The notes under the pieces are model-generated. The model was not told where the DNA came from. It searched no databases and worked only from the letters and a program-made list of their open reading frames with translations. A DNA stretch of 50,324 nt. Source: Sphingobacteriaceae bacterium (GTDB lineage: Bacteria > Bacteroidota > Bacteroidia > Sphingobacteriales > Sphingobacteriaceae). Shown piece after piece: positions 40,036-49,654 of this stretch. Positions within the stretch are counted from its first letter, which is position 1. Each line of letters starts with the position of its first letter. Both the position numbers and the translations under genes were made by a program. The DNA lies in NCBI GenBank assembly GCA_014380615.1, contig JACMJM010000061.1:1-50324 (forward strand), read 5' to 3'.

Positions 40036-40055
40036 TTAATTGTAACATTGACATA
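40036..40055. promoter_or_regulatory. Candidate AraR operator, right half
   Basis: TTAATTGTAACATTGACATA, in inverted orientation to the site at 40003-40022. It ends 23 bp before the araR ATG, well placed for autoregulation. Confidence 0.7.
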
Positions 40056-40078
40056 TATGATTTATTATTGCAGTAATA

Positions 40079-40786
40079 ATGACCAAATATTCCAAGCAAA
40101 CCCGAATTCTTGTCGCCATAGATTGTATAGTCTTTGGGTTTGATGGTGATATTTTAAAGTTATTGCTTATACAAAGAGGCTTTGAGCCCGAGAAAAACAA
40201 ATGGAGCCTGATGGGCGGCTTTGTAGATCCGGATGAGAGTACGGATGAAGCCGCCGCCCGGATACTGAAACAGCTTACCGGCCTTGAAGGAATCTACATG
40301 GAGCAGATGCAGGTTTTCGGCGAGCCTAAGCGTGACCCTATTGAACGTACCATAAGTATCGCCTATTTCGCATTTATTGATATTCATAAATACGAAAAAC
40401 AACTGAGTGATGAATATCATGCCGAATGGATCGCTTTAAAAGAAGCACCAAAGCTTATATTCGATCACAACGCAATGGTAGAAAAGGCAAAAGAAATGCT
40501 GAGATACAAAGCGGCTTTGCATCCCCTTCTTTTTGAACTTTTGCCCCAAAAGTTCACCATCCCGCAAATACAAACTCTTTATGAGAATGTATATGACACG
40601 GTGCTTGATAAACGCAACTTCAGCAGGAAACTTCTGTCGACCGGCTTACTTATCCGCCAAGATGAAAAAGATAAAGAGGGCTCAAAAAAGGGAGCCTATT
40701 ATTACAAACTCGATCCGGCCATTTACAAAGATAAGTTCCAGGCTTTTCTAAACTTTATACCTAATCCACAGGCTTTTTTAAATTAA
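40079..40786 (+). CDS. araR: Nudix-family transcriptional regulator of arabinose genes (235 aa)
   Basis: The N-terminal Nudix-fold domain (about 8-140) has a degenerate Nudix box at 46-68 (GGFVDPDESTDEAAARILKQ). The REUXEE catalytic core is replaced by R-I-L-K-Q-L, so hydrolysis is unlikely. The C-terminal part (about 155-235) is a winged helix with LPQKFTIPQIQTLYENV and LDKRNFSRKLLSTGLL. This matches the NrtR/AraR-type regulators of Bacteroidota that sense arabinose-pathway compounds and repress arabinose genes. It is next to araBDA, divergent from arabinofuranosidase genes, and has an operator-like inverted repeat upstream. The symbol is by family and context. Confidence 0.85.
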   Translation: MTKYSKQTRILVAIDCIVFGFDGDILKLLLIQRGFEPEKNKWSLMGGFVDPDESTDEAAARILKQLTGLEGIYMEQMQVFGEPKRDPIERTISIAYFAFIDIHKYEKQLSDEYHAEWIALKEAPKLIFDHNAMVEKAKEMLRYKAALHPLLFELLPQKFTIPQIQTLYENVYDTVLDKRNFSRKLLSTGLLIRQDEKDKEGSKKGAYYYKLDPAIYKDKFQAFLNFIPNPQAFLN

Positions 40787-40839
40787 AGAAGCACATTTTC
40801 CCATCCGCAAAAAATTATTTTTCAGATAATTAACCTAAG

Positions 40840-40877
40840 TACTTTAATATTTAAAAAAATAAGTGTTATTTAGACAC
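40840..40877 (+). promoter_or_regulatory. Possible araBDA promoter and operator
   Basis: TACTTTAA (40840-40847) resembles the -7 boxes of the two arabinose-linked promoters, with TTT 19 nt upstream. The inverted repeat GTGT-TATTTAG-ACAC (40863-40877) lies just downstream and shares the TGT(7)ACA spacing of the candidate AraR sites. Weak evidence. Confidence 0.35.
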
Positions 40878-40891
40878 GAATAACCAATTCT

Positions 40892-42592
40892 ATGAATACT
40901 ACTAATTATGTTATTGGCGTAGATTACGGAACCGACTCTGTTCGCTCTGTATTAGTGGATGCTAAAAATGGCGAGGAAGTTGCGGCGTCGGTATACTATT
41001 ATCCCAGATGGAAACAGGGATTATTTTGCGATCCTTCAGAAAATCAGTTCAGACAGCATCCTTTAGATTATGTTGAAGGATTAGAAAAAACGATAAAAGA
41101 ATGCCTTACACAAGTTGGCCCGGAAAAAGCATCGGCAGTTAAGGCAATCTCTGTGGATACTACCGGCTCTACCCCAGTAGCTGTAAACGAAAACGGGGTC
41201 CCGCTTTCCCTGTTGCCCGAATTTGAAAATAATCCAAACGCTATGTTTGTATTATGGAAAGACCATACTTCGGTAAAGGAAGCAGCTGAAATTAATGCTC
41301 ACGCCGAGAAGTTTGCCACAAACTATCTGCAGTTTGTAGGCGGTATCTATTCATCCGAATGGTTCTGGGCTAAATTATTGCATATTTTAAGAGTTGATGA
41401 AAAAGTACGGAATGCATGCCACTCGTGGGTAGAACATTGCGACTGGATTCCATTTATATTAACCGGCGGACAAAAAGCTTCTGAAATTAAAAGAGGTGTT
41501 TGCTCGGCGGGTCACAAATCGTTATGGGCAGAGGAGTTCGGTGGCTTACCTCCCGAAGATTTCTTTAGTTCGCTTGACCCGGTATTAGCGGGATTTACAG
41601 CCAGGTTATTCAGTAAAACTTATACTTCCGATCAGCAGGCAGGAACCATAAGTGCCGAATGGGCTCAAAAGCTTGGCCTTTCGACCGATGTGGTGATAGG
41701 TGTTGGTGCTTTCGACGCCCACATGGGTGCGGTAGGCGGGCAGATTGAACCGTATTACCTAAGCAAGGTAATGGGAACTTCTACCTGCGATATGCTGGTA
41801 GCACCTGCTAATGAAGTGAAAGATACATTGGTAAAGGGAATTTGCGGACAAGTAAATGGCTCGATTATTCCCGGAATGATTGGTATGGAGGCCGGACAGT
41901 CGGCATTTGGCGATGCCTATGCCTGGTATAAAAATGTGCTGACCTGGCCGCTAAAAAACATTCTGTCTCAAAGTACTATTATCGATGCGGAAACTTCAAA
42001 AAAGCTAATTGATGAAGTGGAAAGCAGGATAATACCCGAATTAAGCAGGCTTGCCGGGCAGCTTCCGCTGGAAGAGGGTGGAGAACTTGCTGTTGATTGG
42101 TTAAACGGCCGTCGTACGCCCGATGCCAGTCAGTTGCTTAAAGGCGCATTTCTTGGACTCGACCTGGGTAGCGATGCAGTAAAAATGTTCCGCTCGTTGG
42201 TTGAAGCAACCTGTTTCGGAGCAAAGAAGATAGTAGATCGTTTCCTAGATCAGGGAATCCCGGTTAAAGGACTGATCGGAATGGGTGGCGTAGCAAAAAA
42301 ATCACCTTTCATTATGCAAATGATGGCTGATGTGATGAATATGCCTATCAAGATCCATAAATCAGATCAAACCTGCGCTATTGGCGCCGCCATGTTTGCC
42401 GCAACTGCTGCAGGGCTTTATCCAAAAGTTGAAGACGCTATGGCTGCCATGGGCCAGGGTTTCGACGCCGAATATTATCCGAATATTGAGCGAGCGGCGA
42501 TTTATGCTAAACGCTATCAACAATATACTGAGGCGGGCAATTTTATTGAAAGCTTTACCGAAGCAAAAAACAAGCAAACTATTAATAACTAA
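40892..42592 (+). CDS. araB: L-ribulokinase (566 aa)
   Basis: FGGY-family carbohydrate kinase at full AraB length. The N-terminal nucleotide-binding start is YVIGVDYGTDSVRSVLVDA, with KAISVDTTGSTPVAV and the substrate/ATP-domain segment VVIGVGAFDAHMGAVGG. The C-terminal FGGY-like part is GLIGMGGVAKKSPFIMQMMADVMNMPI. It phosphorylates L-ribulose to L-ribulose 5-phosphate in the cytoplasm. First gene of araB-araD-araA; araD starts 38 bp downstream after short TTTTTAC repeats. Confidence 0.96.
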   Translation: MNTTNYVIGVDYGTDSVRSVLVDAKNGEEVAASVYYYPRWKQGLFCDPSENQFRQHPLDYVEGLEKTIKECLTQVGPEKASAVKAISVDTTGSTPVAVNENGVPLSLLPEFENNPNAMFVLWKDHTSVKEAAEINAHAEKFATNYLQFVGGIYSSEWFWAKLLHILRVDEKVRNACHSWVEHCDWIPFILTGGQKASEIKRGVCSAGHKSLWAEEFGGLPPEDFFSSLDPVLAGFTARLFSKTYTSDQQAGTISAEWAQKLGLSTDVVIGVGAFDAHMGAVGGQIEPYYLSKVMGTSTCDMLVAPANEVKDTLVKGICGQVNGSIIPGMIGMEAGQSAFGDAYAWYKNVLTWPLKNILSQSTIIDAETSKKLIDEVESRIIPELSRLAGQLPLEEGGELAVDWLNGRRTPDASQLLKGAFLGLDLGSDAVKMFRSLVEATCFGAKKIVDRFLDQGIPVKGLIGMGGVAKKSPFIMQMMADVMNMPIKIHKSDQTCAIGAAMFAATAAGLYPKVEDAMAAMGQGFDAEYYPNIERAAIYAKRYQQYTEAGNFIESFTEAKNKQTINN

Positions 42593-42630
42593 GCCAAGCT
42601 TACTTTTACTTTTTACTTTTTACTTTTCAA

Positions 42631-43332
42631 ATGTCCCAATATCAACATATAAAACAGGAAGCCTACGAAGCCAATATGCAGCTTCCAAAGCTGGGCCTCG
42701 TACTTTTCACTTTCGGAAATGTAAGTGCCGCTGATCGTTCAATGGGAGTTTTCGCGATTAAACCCAGCGGTGTACCGTATGAGGATCTATCCCCAGAAAA
42801 GATGGTAATTGTAGATTTTGACGGCAAAACAATTGAAGGTAATCTACGCCCCTCTTCAGATACGCTCACACATGCTGTACTTTATAAGCACTGGACCAAT
42901 ATAGGCGGAGTAGTGCATACCCATTCAACTTACGGAACTGCCTGGGCGCAGAGCCAGCGGGATATCCCCATTTTCGGAACTACGCATGCCGACCATTTAA
43001 CGGTTGATATTCCATGTGCTGCACCCATGAATGATCAAATGATTCAAGGTGATTACGAATATCAAACCGGTTTCCAGATAATGGATTGTTTTAAAGAAAA
43101 AGGATTAAGCTATGAAGAAGTTGAAATGATCCTTGTAGGCAACCACGCTCCATTTACCTGGGGAAAAACAGCAGCCAAAGCGGTTTATAACAGTGCGGTA
43201 TTAGAAACTGTAGCACAAATGGCGCTTTTAACAGAGCAAATAAATCCACAGGCGCCAAAACTTAAAGACTCGTTAATTAAAAAACATTTTGAACGAAAAC
43301 ACGGTCCGGATTCATACTACGGACAATCTTAA
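42631..43332 (+). CDS. araD: L-ribulose-5-phosphate 4-epimerase (233 aa)
   Basis: Class II aldolase/AraD family. VVHTHSTYGTAWAQ provides metal-binding His residues; GTTHADHLTVDIPC and VGNHAPFTWGKTAAKAVYN are further family motifs. Length agrees with AraD. It converts L-ribulose 5-phosphate to D-xylulose 5-phosphate, feeding the pentose phosphate pathway. It lies between araB and araA, 24 bp ahead of araA. Confidence 0.96.
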   Translation: MSQYQHIKQEAYEANMQLPKLGLVLFTFGNVSAADRSMGVFAIKPSGVPYEDLSPEKMVIVDFDGKTIEGNLRPSSDTLTHAVLYKHWTNIGGVVHTHSTYGTAWAQSQRDIPIFGTTHADHLTVDIPCAAPMNDQMIQGDYEYQTGFQIMDCFKEKGLSYEEVEMILVGNHAPFTWGKTAAKAVYNSAVLETVAQMALLTEQINPQAPKLKDSLIKKHFERKHGPDSYYGQS

Positions 43333-43356
43333 TACTCATAAAATTTAACCTATATA

Positions 43357-44859
43357 ATGATTGATTTAAAAAAATTTGAAGTCTGGTTTGTTACAGGAAG
43401 CCAGGATCTTTACGGAGAAGAAACCCTGAAGCAAGTTGCCGCCGATTCGCAGGAAATTGCTGCGTCTTTAAATAACGCATCGCAAATGCCGGTGCGTGTT
43501 GTATTTAAACCTACCGTAAAAAGCACAGAAGAAATTTACGCTATATGCCAGGAAGCGAACGTTGCGCCCAACTGTATCGGTATAATTACCTGGATGCACA
43601 CTTTTTCTCCGGCAAAAATGTGGATCAATGGCTTGAAGATTTTAAATAAGCCGGTAGCCCATTTACATACCCAATTTAACAGGGATATTCCATGGAGCAC
43701 TATCGACATGGATTATATGAACCTGCACCAAAGCGCACATGGCGATAGGGAGTTTGGTTTCATCATGTCGCGGATGCGCATTAACCGCAAAGTGATTGTA
43801 GGGCACTGGAAAGATTCTGAAGTATTAGATCAGCTCAATGCCTGGAGCAGAGCCGCAGCTGGCTGGAACGATTGGCAGGGAGCAAGATTTGTTCGCTTTG
43901 GCGATAATATGCGCTTTGTAGCGGTTACAGACGGCGATAAGGTTGAGGCCGAGTTAAAATTCGGGTTCTCGGTTAATACGCACGGTATCGGTGATCTTGT
44001 AGCTGTAATCAACCAGATCGGTGATTCGGAAGTTGATAAGCTGATTGCCGAATACGAAGAGCGTTATGCCTTAATGGATTCTTTACGCAAGGGAGGTGCT
44101 CAATACTCATCGTTAAGAGACGCCGCCAGAATTGAACTTGGAATGAAGTCTTTCCTTGAAGCAGGAAATTACAAAGGATTCTCGGATACGTTTGAAGACC
44201 TGCATGACATGGCACAATTGCCAGGCATCGCATCGCAACGTTTAATGAATGCGGGTTACGGTTTTGCCGGAGAAGGCGACTGGAAAACCGCAGCACTGGT
44301 TAGAGCGATGAAAGTAATGGGAAGCGGCCTTGCCGGAGGAAATGCCTTTATGGAAGATTATACCTACCATTTTGACCCATCAAACCCACTGGTACTTGGT
44401 TCGCACATGCTCGAAATTTGCGAATCGATTGCAGATGGAAAACCTAAATGCGAGATTCACCCATTAGGAATTGGCGGCAAAGGAGATCCGGTTAGGTTGG
44501 TATTTAATGTAGCCGCCGGTCCAGCACTTAACGCCTCGATTGTGGATATGGGAAATCGTTTCCGGATGTTGGTTAACGAAGTTGAAGCCGTTGCTCCGCA
44601 GCATGATCTTCCAAAACTTCCTGTGGCCCGCGTGCTTTGGAAACCCTATCCGGATATGAAAACCGGCTGTGCGGCATGGATCTTAGCTGGTGGTGCTCAT
44701 CATACCGGCTACAGCCAGAACTTAACTTCTGAACACATGCAGGATTTTGCGGAAATGGCAGGAATTGAGTTCGTGAAAATCGGAAAAGAAACGAATTTGT
44801 ACCAGTTCAAAAATGAACTTCGTTGGAGCGAAGTTTATTACCAGCTGAATAAATCTTAA
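43357..44859 (+). CDS. araA: L-arabinose isomerase (500 aa)
   Basis: Standard-length AraA. Typical segments are [20 protein letters not shown] at the start, [58 protein letters not shown] with a metal-ligand Glu, and [26 protein letters not shown]. It isomerises L-arabinose to L-ribulose. Last gene of the operon, followed by a terminator. Confidence 0.97.
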   Translation: MIDLKKFEVWFVTGSQDLYGEETLKQVAADSQEIAASLNNASQMPVRVVFKPTVKSTEEIYAICQEANVAPNCIGIITWMHTFSPAKMWINGLKILNKPVAHLHTQFNRDIPWSTIDMDYMNLHQSAHGDREFGFIMSRMRINRKVIVGHWKDSEVLDQLNAWSRAAAGWNDWQGARFVRFGDNMRFVAVTDGDKVEAELKFGFSVNTHGIGDLVAVINQIGDSEVDKLIAEYEERYALMDSLRKGGAQYSSLRDAARIELGMKSFLEAGNYKGFSDTFEDLHDMAQLPGIASQRLMNAGYGFAGEGDWKTAALVRAMKVMGSGLAGGNAFMEDYTYHFDPSNPLVLGSHMLEICESIADGKPKCEIHPLGIGGKGDPVRLVFNVAAGPALNASIVDMGNRFRMLVNEVEAVAPQHDLPKLPVARVLWKPYPDMKTGCAAWILAGGAHHTGYSQNLTSEHMQDFAEMAGIEFVKIGKETNLYQFKNELRWSEVYYQLNKS

Positions 44860-44881
44860 ATCCAAATTAAATCCAAACGAG

Positions 44882-44912
44882 GGCCGGGCATTTGCCTGGC
44901 CTTTGTTGTTTA
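44882..44912 (+). terminator. Terminator of the araBDA operon
   Basis: GGCCGGGC (44882-44889) pairs with GCCTGGCC (44894-44901), with one G-T pair, followed by TTTGTTGTTT. Confidence 0.85.
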
Positions 44913-45883
44913 AGGGAACAGGGGTTCTACTTGCGGGATAAAACCTGGAGTACTTGAGATAGAAATTAGTGCTGTAAATAGCTAAATATCAATTAAATAC
45001 AAGATAAAAAATGTACTGGTTTTGGTTTGGTAACCGATCAAAATGAGGGCATGAATTTAAGTAATCTAGAATACATATTGCAAATATCGAGCTATTTTAA
45101 CGACTACATCTACGTACTTTTTTGCCTCCTATTTGGTTTTTAACCCATTTAAAGAAGATAAGCCCAAAAACTGCTACCAAATCAGCTTTGTCCAATCAAC
45201 TGAGGAATCAGTTGAGGATGACTTAACCACTTCCCCACCTACTTGAATAACCCTCTTGCACCCCAATCGGTAGACACAATATCTTCCAGTCCACGCAGGT
45301 CAATTTTATTATCAATATCACTAATATTTATAACAAGACATAGGGATTTCCTTGTGGCGTAATAAAACTACTTCTCTTTTGAAGGTGGTTGGATACCACC
45401 ATTTCGACGTAGATATCGCCTAATCCAGTTGCATGGTGATATGGGGTCTGAAACGATCGCACCCGTGTTCAGCACGGGATTCTCGTACTTTATATCTCCG
45501 TAGCCCTGTATAAATATCGATCGATGTTTACAAGTATTGCTTTTGCGGCTTGATGTAAAGCCGACTCATAGGAAGCGGTGCAGCCTAATTCACTACTTTT
45601 ATGTCGGAAGTGAGGCGTCATCATTCGGACGTTGATAACGGCAATCAAATCTGCAAGACAATCCTAGTAAAGTAAGGTATCCCAATTAGTGACATCTGAT
45701 ATATATATATATGAGGTTTCGGTTTAGACTTGTTATGGCAAACAAATGTAAATTTTGCTGGCATATCTTATCAACACCAGTAAAAGTAAGTGTTAGTTTG
45801 TTCACACATATGTAACGAGGGCAAACAATATAACCTTTCCTCTTTATCTTAGAGGATAATTTAATAACAACCACTGAGCGAAT
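44913..45883. other. Long intergenic region, probably decayed DNA
   Basis: No intact gene. On the minus strand, between about 45475 and 45235, short protein-like stretches occur in shifting frames (for example PYHHATGLGDIYVEMVV then KIDLRGLEDIVSTDWGARGLF), as in a gene broken by frameshifts. I cannot name the family. A CCCGTG/CACGGG hairpin lies near 45460-45477, a (TA)n tract near 45699-45712, and a CCTCT/AGAGG hairpin near 45838-45855 in the leader of the TIR gene. Confidence 0.4.
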
Positions 45884-47218
45884 ATGAAAAGGACAGATCA
45901 GCCACAGGAAAAAAAAGAACATGTACAACCGGGTATTGCTGTTCGGATCTCTGGACAAACAGAACTCCTTGACCATCTGGCTGCGCTCGCTCCGGGGAAG
46001 ATTATCCGGTATGATAACCAGTCACCTAAGCATGTAAGCCGGGTCAAATCGCATACTTTCACAGGCTACACTTTTACTAAGGACTTATCTCTGCTGTTTC
46101 AAAAGTGCAAGTTCCATCACTGCGTTTTCGAAAACATTTGGGCCTTCTTTCTTGATTTACAAAAGTGCGAATTTATCAATTGCGAATTCCGCAACTCGCG
46201 ATTCTCGCATGCACAGCCGGGTTGGAATGAGCTAATTTTCCGGGATTGCTATTTCAGAAATATCGAGTTCGATGAAGGTTATATGGCCAACACGATTTTC
46301 GAGCGATGTTACATTGTTGGACTAGATTTGATTGGCCAAGAACTCTTCAACACACATTTTTTGGATTGTCATATAGAAAACTCTCAATTTCAATCAGTCG
46401 TTTATTATCCTCCTGATTATGATATTGCTGACGAAACAGCTGACGACGTAGTCTTCAGCAACTGCGATATCCAATTTTGTTATTTTGCGACAAGTGACTT
46501 TCGGAATAGCAGTTTTCATGATAGTACACTTTACCTCTGCGCTTTCATTAATTGCGTATTGGCTAATGAATCAATCATTTCCGAGAATAAAAATCTAGCG
46601 CCTAATTATGCGTCGCTGGACTTCCAGACTATCCTAAAAAGTGAGTTAACCGATCCGGTCATTCTCCAAAATTATTTTAACATTCAGTTGCCAGATGTTA
46701 AAGCTCAGATTGAGAAAATATCCTCTCGAATCGCTTTCAAAAAAGTGTTTATCTCATACAGTTTCAAGGACAAAGATTTTGCCGTGGCACTTAATAAAAT
46801 TCTTAATAAAAACGGGATCAAGACTTTCTTATGGGAAAAAGACGCTCCAGGAGGTGCGTACTTGGAAGATATCATGAGCCAAAACGTTCGCGATCATGAT
46901 ACGCTGCTGTTCATCGCGTCGGAAAATTCCATCAAAAGCAAAGCTTGCCAGTTCGAACTCAGCGAAGGCCGAAAAAAGCAAGAAGAAACCTGGAATAATG
47001 TATTTTTTCCGATCCATATCGACAATTACATCTTCGAAGTACGTCAAAATCAAATCAGGCCTATTAGCAAGGCATCAGAATACTGGGATAACATCGAGGA
47101 ACTGAAAAGAATCAATTCCAAAGACTTCACAAATTTTTCAGATGCCGGAGCTGTATACATGTCGACCTTTGAACACGCTGTTCTCAATCAAATTGTCGAC
47201 CATATCCGCTCTACTTGA
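45884..47218 (+). CDS. Pentapeptide-repeat/TIR-domain fusion protein (444 aa)
   Basis: Two parts are visible. Residues 58-230 form a right-handed-helix type region of degenerate pentapeptide repeats rich in Cys, Phe and Asn (CKFHHCVFEN, CEFINCEFRNSRF, CYFRNIEF, TDFRNSSF-like steps). Residues 286-412 are a TIR domain: KKVFISYSFKDKDFAVALNKIL, IKTFLWEKDAPGG, DTLLFIASENSI and SKACQFELSEG, where E358 occupies the position of the catalytic Glu of TIR NADases. No signal peptide or membrane segment is seen, so it is cytosolic. TIR proteins of bacteria often act in phage defence by degrading NAD+ or making a signal nucleotide. It stands alone beside a decayed stretch, as many mobile immune genes do. 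The defence role is inference. Confidence 0.85.
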   Translation: MKRTDQPQEKKEHVQPGIAVRISGQTELLDHLAALAPGKIIRYDNQSPKHVSRVKSHTFTGYTFTKDLSLLFQKCKFHHCVFENIWAFFLDLQKCEFINCEFRNSRFSHAQPGWNELIFRDCYFRNIEFDEGYMANTIFERCYIVGLDLIGQELFNTHFLDCHIENSQFQSVVYYPPDYDIADETADDVVFSNCDIQFCYFATSDFRNSSFHDSTLYLCAFINCVLANESIISENKNLAPNYASLDFQTILKSELTDPVILQNYFNIQLPDVKAQIEKISSRIAFKKVFISYSFKDKDFAVALNKILNKNGIKTFLWEKDAPGGAYLEDIMSQNVRDHDTLLFIASENSIKSKACQFELSEGRKKQEETWNNVFFPIHIDNYIFEVRQNQIRPISKASEYWDNIEELKRINSKDFTNFSDAGAVYMSTFEHAVLNQIVDHIRST

Positions 47219-47245
47219 TCGAAGAGAGGAATTAGCAATCGCAAG

Positions 47246-49654
47246 CTAAAACTTATAACTATACCCCAGTCTTATAACTTGCGTTTCATAATAATCAGTT
47301 GTTATTAACTGAAATCCATTACCTCGAAGCTCTTTGTTAACATTCATCGTGTTGAGCAAATCCGTTGCATTTAAAAAGAGTTCCCCTTTACCTTTTTGAA
47401 TTTGTTTTTTAAACCCTAAATCAAGTGAATATCTCGAGCCAATCTTTCCTTGGGGGATAATATCGGGGGCTAAATAAATGCTGCTTAGTTGTATTTCAAG
47501 TAGGTTTGGTAAATGGAATAAGCCATTGACTTTCCAATTGCCTGATGTCAGTTGGTCGTCTTCTGCGGTAAAAAGAACCGGAACGGGGTACTGATTTATA
47601 GCGTTAAAAGCCTTTATCTTATTTTGATAAATATTAATATTTGTATTAAAATCAAGCCATTTAGCCACTTTCTGCTGAAGAACAACTTCTAATCCGGTAT
47701 TGAAACTGCGCCCTGCATTTTGGAAAACATTATATAATAAAGTATTTCCCGGAACCTGGGTTGCGATGCGTGTTATCGTGCCGTTCGTGCTACGGTGATA
47801 AGCGGCGGTGTAGATATTTCCTTTACTCCAGCTGGATTTATAACCCAGCTCCATGCTGTTGGTAAATTGAGGCCGAAGTGCCGGATTACCAACCTTTAAC
47901 AATTCAGGTTCGTCATACTTCGGGAAGACCCGGATATCTACTTCATTGGGGCGATCTACCCGACGGTTGAAAAACAGCGAAATTTTTTGATTACCAGATA
48001 GTTTATAAGCAAGGCGTAGGTTAGGAAAAGGCTGTGTATATGTATAACCGTCGCTTTTATAGGTATTATGGTTGGGATCAACATCATAATTCACTCGTAC
48101 ATACTCTACCCTCAACCCTGCCTCCAGCTCTAGTTTTGCATTTTCAAACACATAATTTCCGTATAATGCCGGAATAGTTTCGCTATACTTTGCAGGCCCA
48201 CCAGCATCAATATCAATCGGCGAATTTAGGCCGGCAAAAAATTGCATATTAGTTGGAATATTTCTGATTCGAAATTTAATGCCGCCTTCTAATCGCCCAT
48301 GCCTAAGCGGTTTTTGATAGTCAATATTAAGATCCGACACATGCTCATCAGATAACAAAGCAAAAGAATCTTCTCCGGTAAACGCAGGCATTATATTTGT
48401 AAAAAAATACTTTTCATCCTCCCTATGAAAGGTATAATTAAACCCTGCATTTAAAACGTGTCCGGGCTGTTTGTAGCGATGCTGATAAGTTGCTGTTGCT
48501 ATCGCCGTATATTTTACCTCATCTTCCAAAAATTGCCATAAACGATTCCTTGTAGATAAGCTTTGATTAAAATAAGGAATATCTCCACGGTCAATAATTT
48601 TTTCGCGGTTAAATAAGCCCGAAATGCTAAAAATATTTTGGCTATTCATAGTGTAATCTACGCCCGATTTGATTGTGGCATAGCTGGTATTACGGTTACG
48701 CTTTACCTGTTGCCTGATATAATCACCGTTATCATAAATCCGGTCGCTAAATTCGTTACGATTAAGGGTTTCGGTATAGAGCCAATCGCCTTGCAAAAAG
48801 GTATTCGTTTTGTTTTTCCGATAGTTTAAAGATATAGACGGATTTATTTTAGGTGTATTTTGATATTGAGGTCTGATGGTTGGTAGGTTCTCTTGCTTCT
48901 GCCATAATGCGCCTAAGCCAGTAGTAAGACCCACTTTCCCGTTAAATCCTTCCTGTTTATTTTTTTTATAAATAATATTGATAATACCTGCGTTTCCGTT
49001 AGCATCATATTTAGCTGAAGGATTATTGATGATTTCTATGCGATCTATCGCCGAAGCAGGAATATTATCCAGCCCCGCCTGACCGTCAAAACCGGTAAGT
49101 GCTGTTTGCTTTCCGTCAAGCAGCACCGTTATTTTGTCGCTTCCTCTCAACTGCACTTTTCCATCCTGCGAAGTAGTAACGCCTGGCAGCATACTCATTG
49201 CCTGAAGTACAGAGCCGCCTGCCTGACTAATATTACCAGAAATGGAATAAGATTTTTTATCAAGTTGTTCCGAAACGCCGGCTTGCTGCGTACCTGTTAC
49301 AACAACCTCATTCAAAAGTTTGGAGTCGGTTTCAAGCTCGATTGAACCAACATCCAAAAACTTGCTTAACTCCCCAACCAGTAAAGGTTCAGACTTTGTC
49401 AAGTATCCGACATACGAAAATTCGAGCGCATATGTTCCACTACCGATATCCGCAAAGTAAAAACGGCCGTCTTCTGCGCTGATTGTTACAGCTACAGGTT
49501 TACTATTAGCAGCACTTTCCAACTTAATTGTAACATAAGGCAAGGGGCTTCCCTTTCCTTTGGCTTTAACCACTCCTGAAATAGTGATTTTGTTAGTCTG
49601 TGAAAATAACAGAGCTGGAAGTATTAAAAAAAGAATCGAGAAAGATAGTTTCAT
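47246..49654 (-). CDS. TonB-dependent outer-membrane receptor (802 aa)
   Basis: Signal peptide (MKLSFSILFLILPALLFSQ), then a CarboxypepD_reg-like domain (about 22-105: ITISGVVKAKGKGSPLPYVTIKL...). The plug follows (LNEVVVTGTQQ, MLPGVTTSQDGKVQLRGSDKITVLLDGK), and then a large beta-barrel of the outer_membrane_beta-barrel (OMP_b-brl_3) type ending in an aromatic residue (LGYSYKF). The frame opens at 49681, but ATG 49654 starts the signal peptide. No SusD partner is adjacent, so it is not a SusC-type glycan importer by context. A TATTTTTG -7-like box lies at about 49690-49683. The substrate is unknown. Confidence 0.93.
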   Translation of the reverse strand: MKLSFSILFLILPALLFSQTNKITISGVVKAKGKGSPLPYVTIKLESAANSKPVAVTISAEDGRFYFADIGSGTYALEFSYVGYLTKSEPLLVGELSKFLDVGSIELETDSKLLNEVVVTGTQQAGVSEQLDKKSYSISGNISQAGGSVLQAMSMLPGVTTSQDGKVQLRGSDKITVLLDGKQTALTGFDGQAGLDNIPASAIDRIEIINNPSAKYDANGNAGIINIIYKKNKQEGFNGKVGLTTGLGALWQKQENLPTIRPQYQNTPKINPSISLNYRKNKTNTFLQGDWLYTETLNRNEFSDRIYDNGDYIRQQVKRNRNTSYATIKSGVDYTMNSQNIFSISGLFNREKIIDRGDIPYFNQSLSTRNRLWQFLEDEVKYTAIATATYQHRYKQPGHVLNAGFNYTFHREDEKYFFTNIMPAFTGEDSFALLSDEHVSDLNIDYQKPLRHGRLEGGIKFRIRNIPTNMQFFAGLNSPIDIDAGGPAKYSETIPALYGNYVFENAKLELEAGLRVEYVRVNYDVDPNHNTYKSDGYTYTQPFPNLRLAYKLSGNQKISLFFNRRVDRPNEVDIRVFPKYDEPELLKVGNPALRPQFTNSMELGYKSSWSKGNIYTAAYHRSTNGTITRIATQVPGNTLLYNVFQNAGRSFNTGLEVVLQQKVAKWLDFNTNINIYQNKIKAFNAINQYPVPVLFTAEDDQLTSGNWKVNGLFHLPNLLEIQLSSIYLAPDIIPQGKIGSRYSLDLGFKKQIQKGKGELFLNATDLLNTMNVNKELRGNGFQLITTDYYETQVIRLGYSYKF

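Noticed and set aside
45686..45976. Minus-strand 96-aa open frame upstream of the TIR gene.
   Set aside because: It covers a (TA)n tract and the 5' end of the TIR gene and has no coding character.
47246..49654. A SusC-type importer for the hydrolase locus.
   Set aside because: The barrel is of the OMP_b-brl_3 type, has no SusD partner and is separated from the locus by araBDA and the TIR gene.
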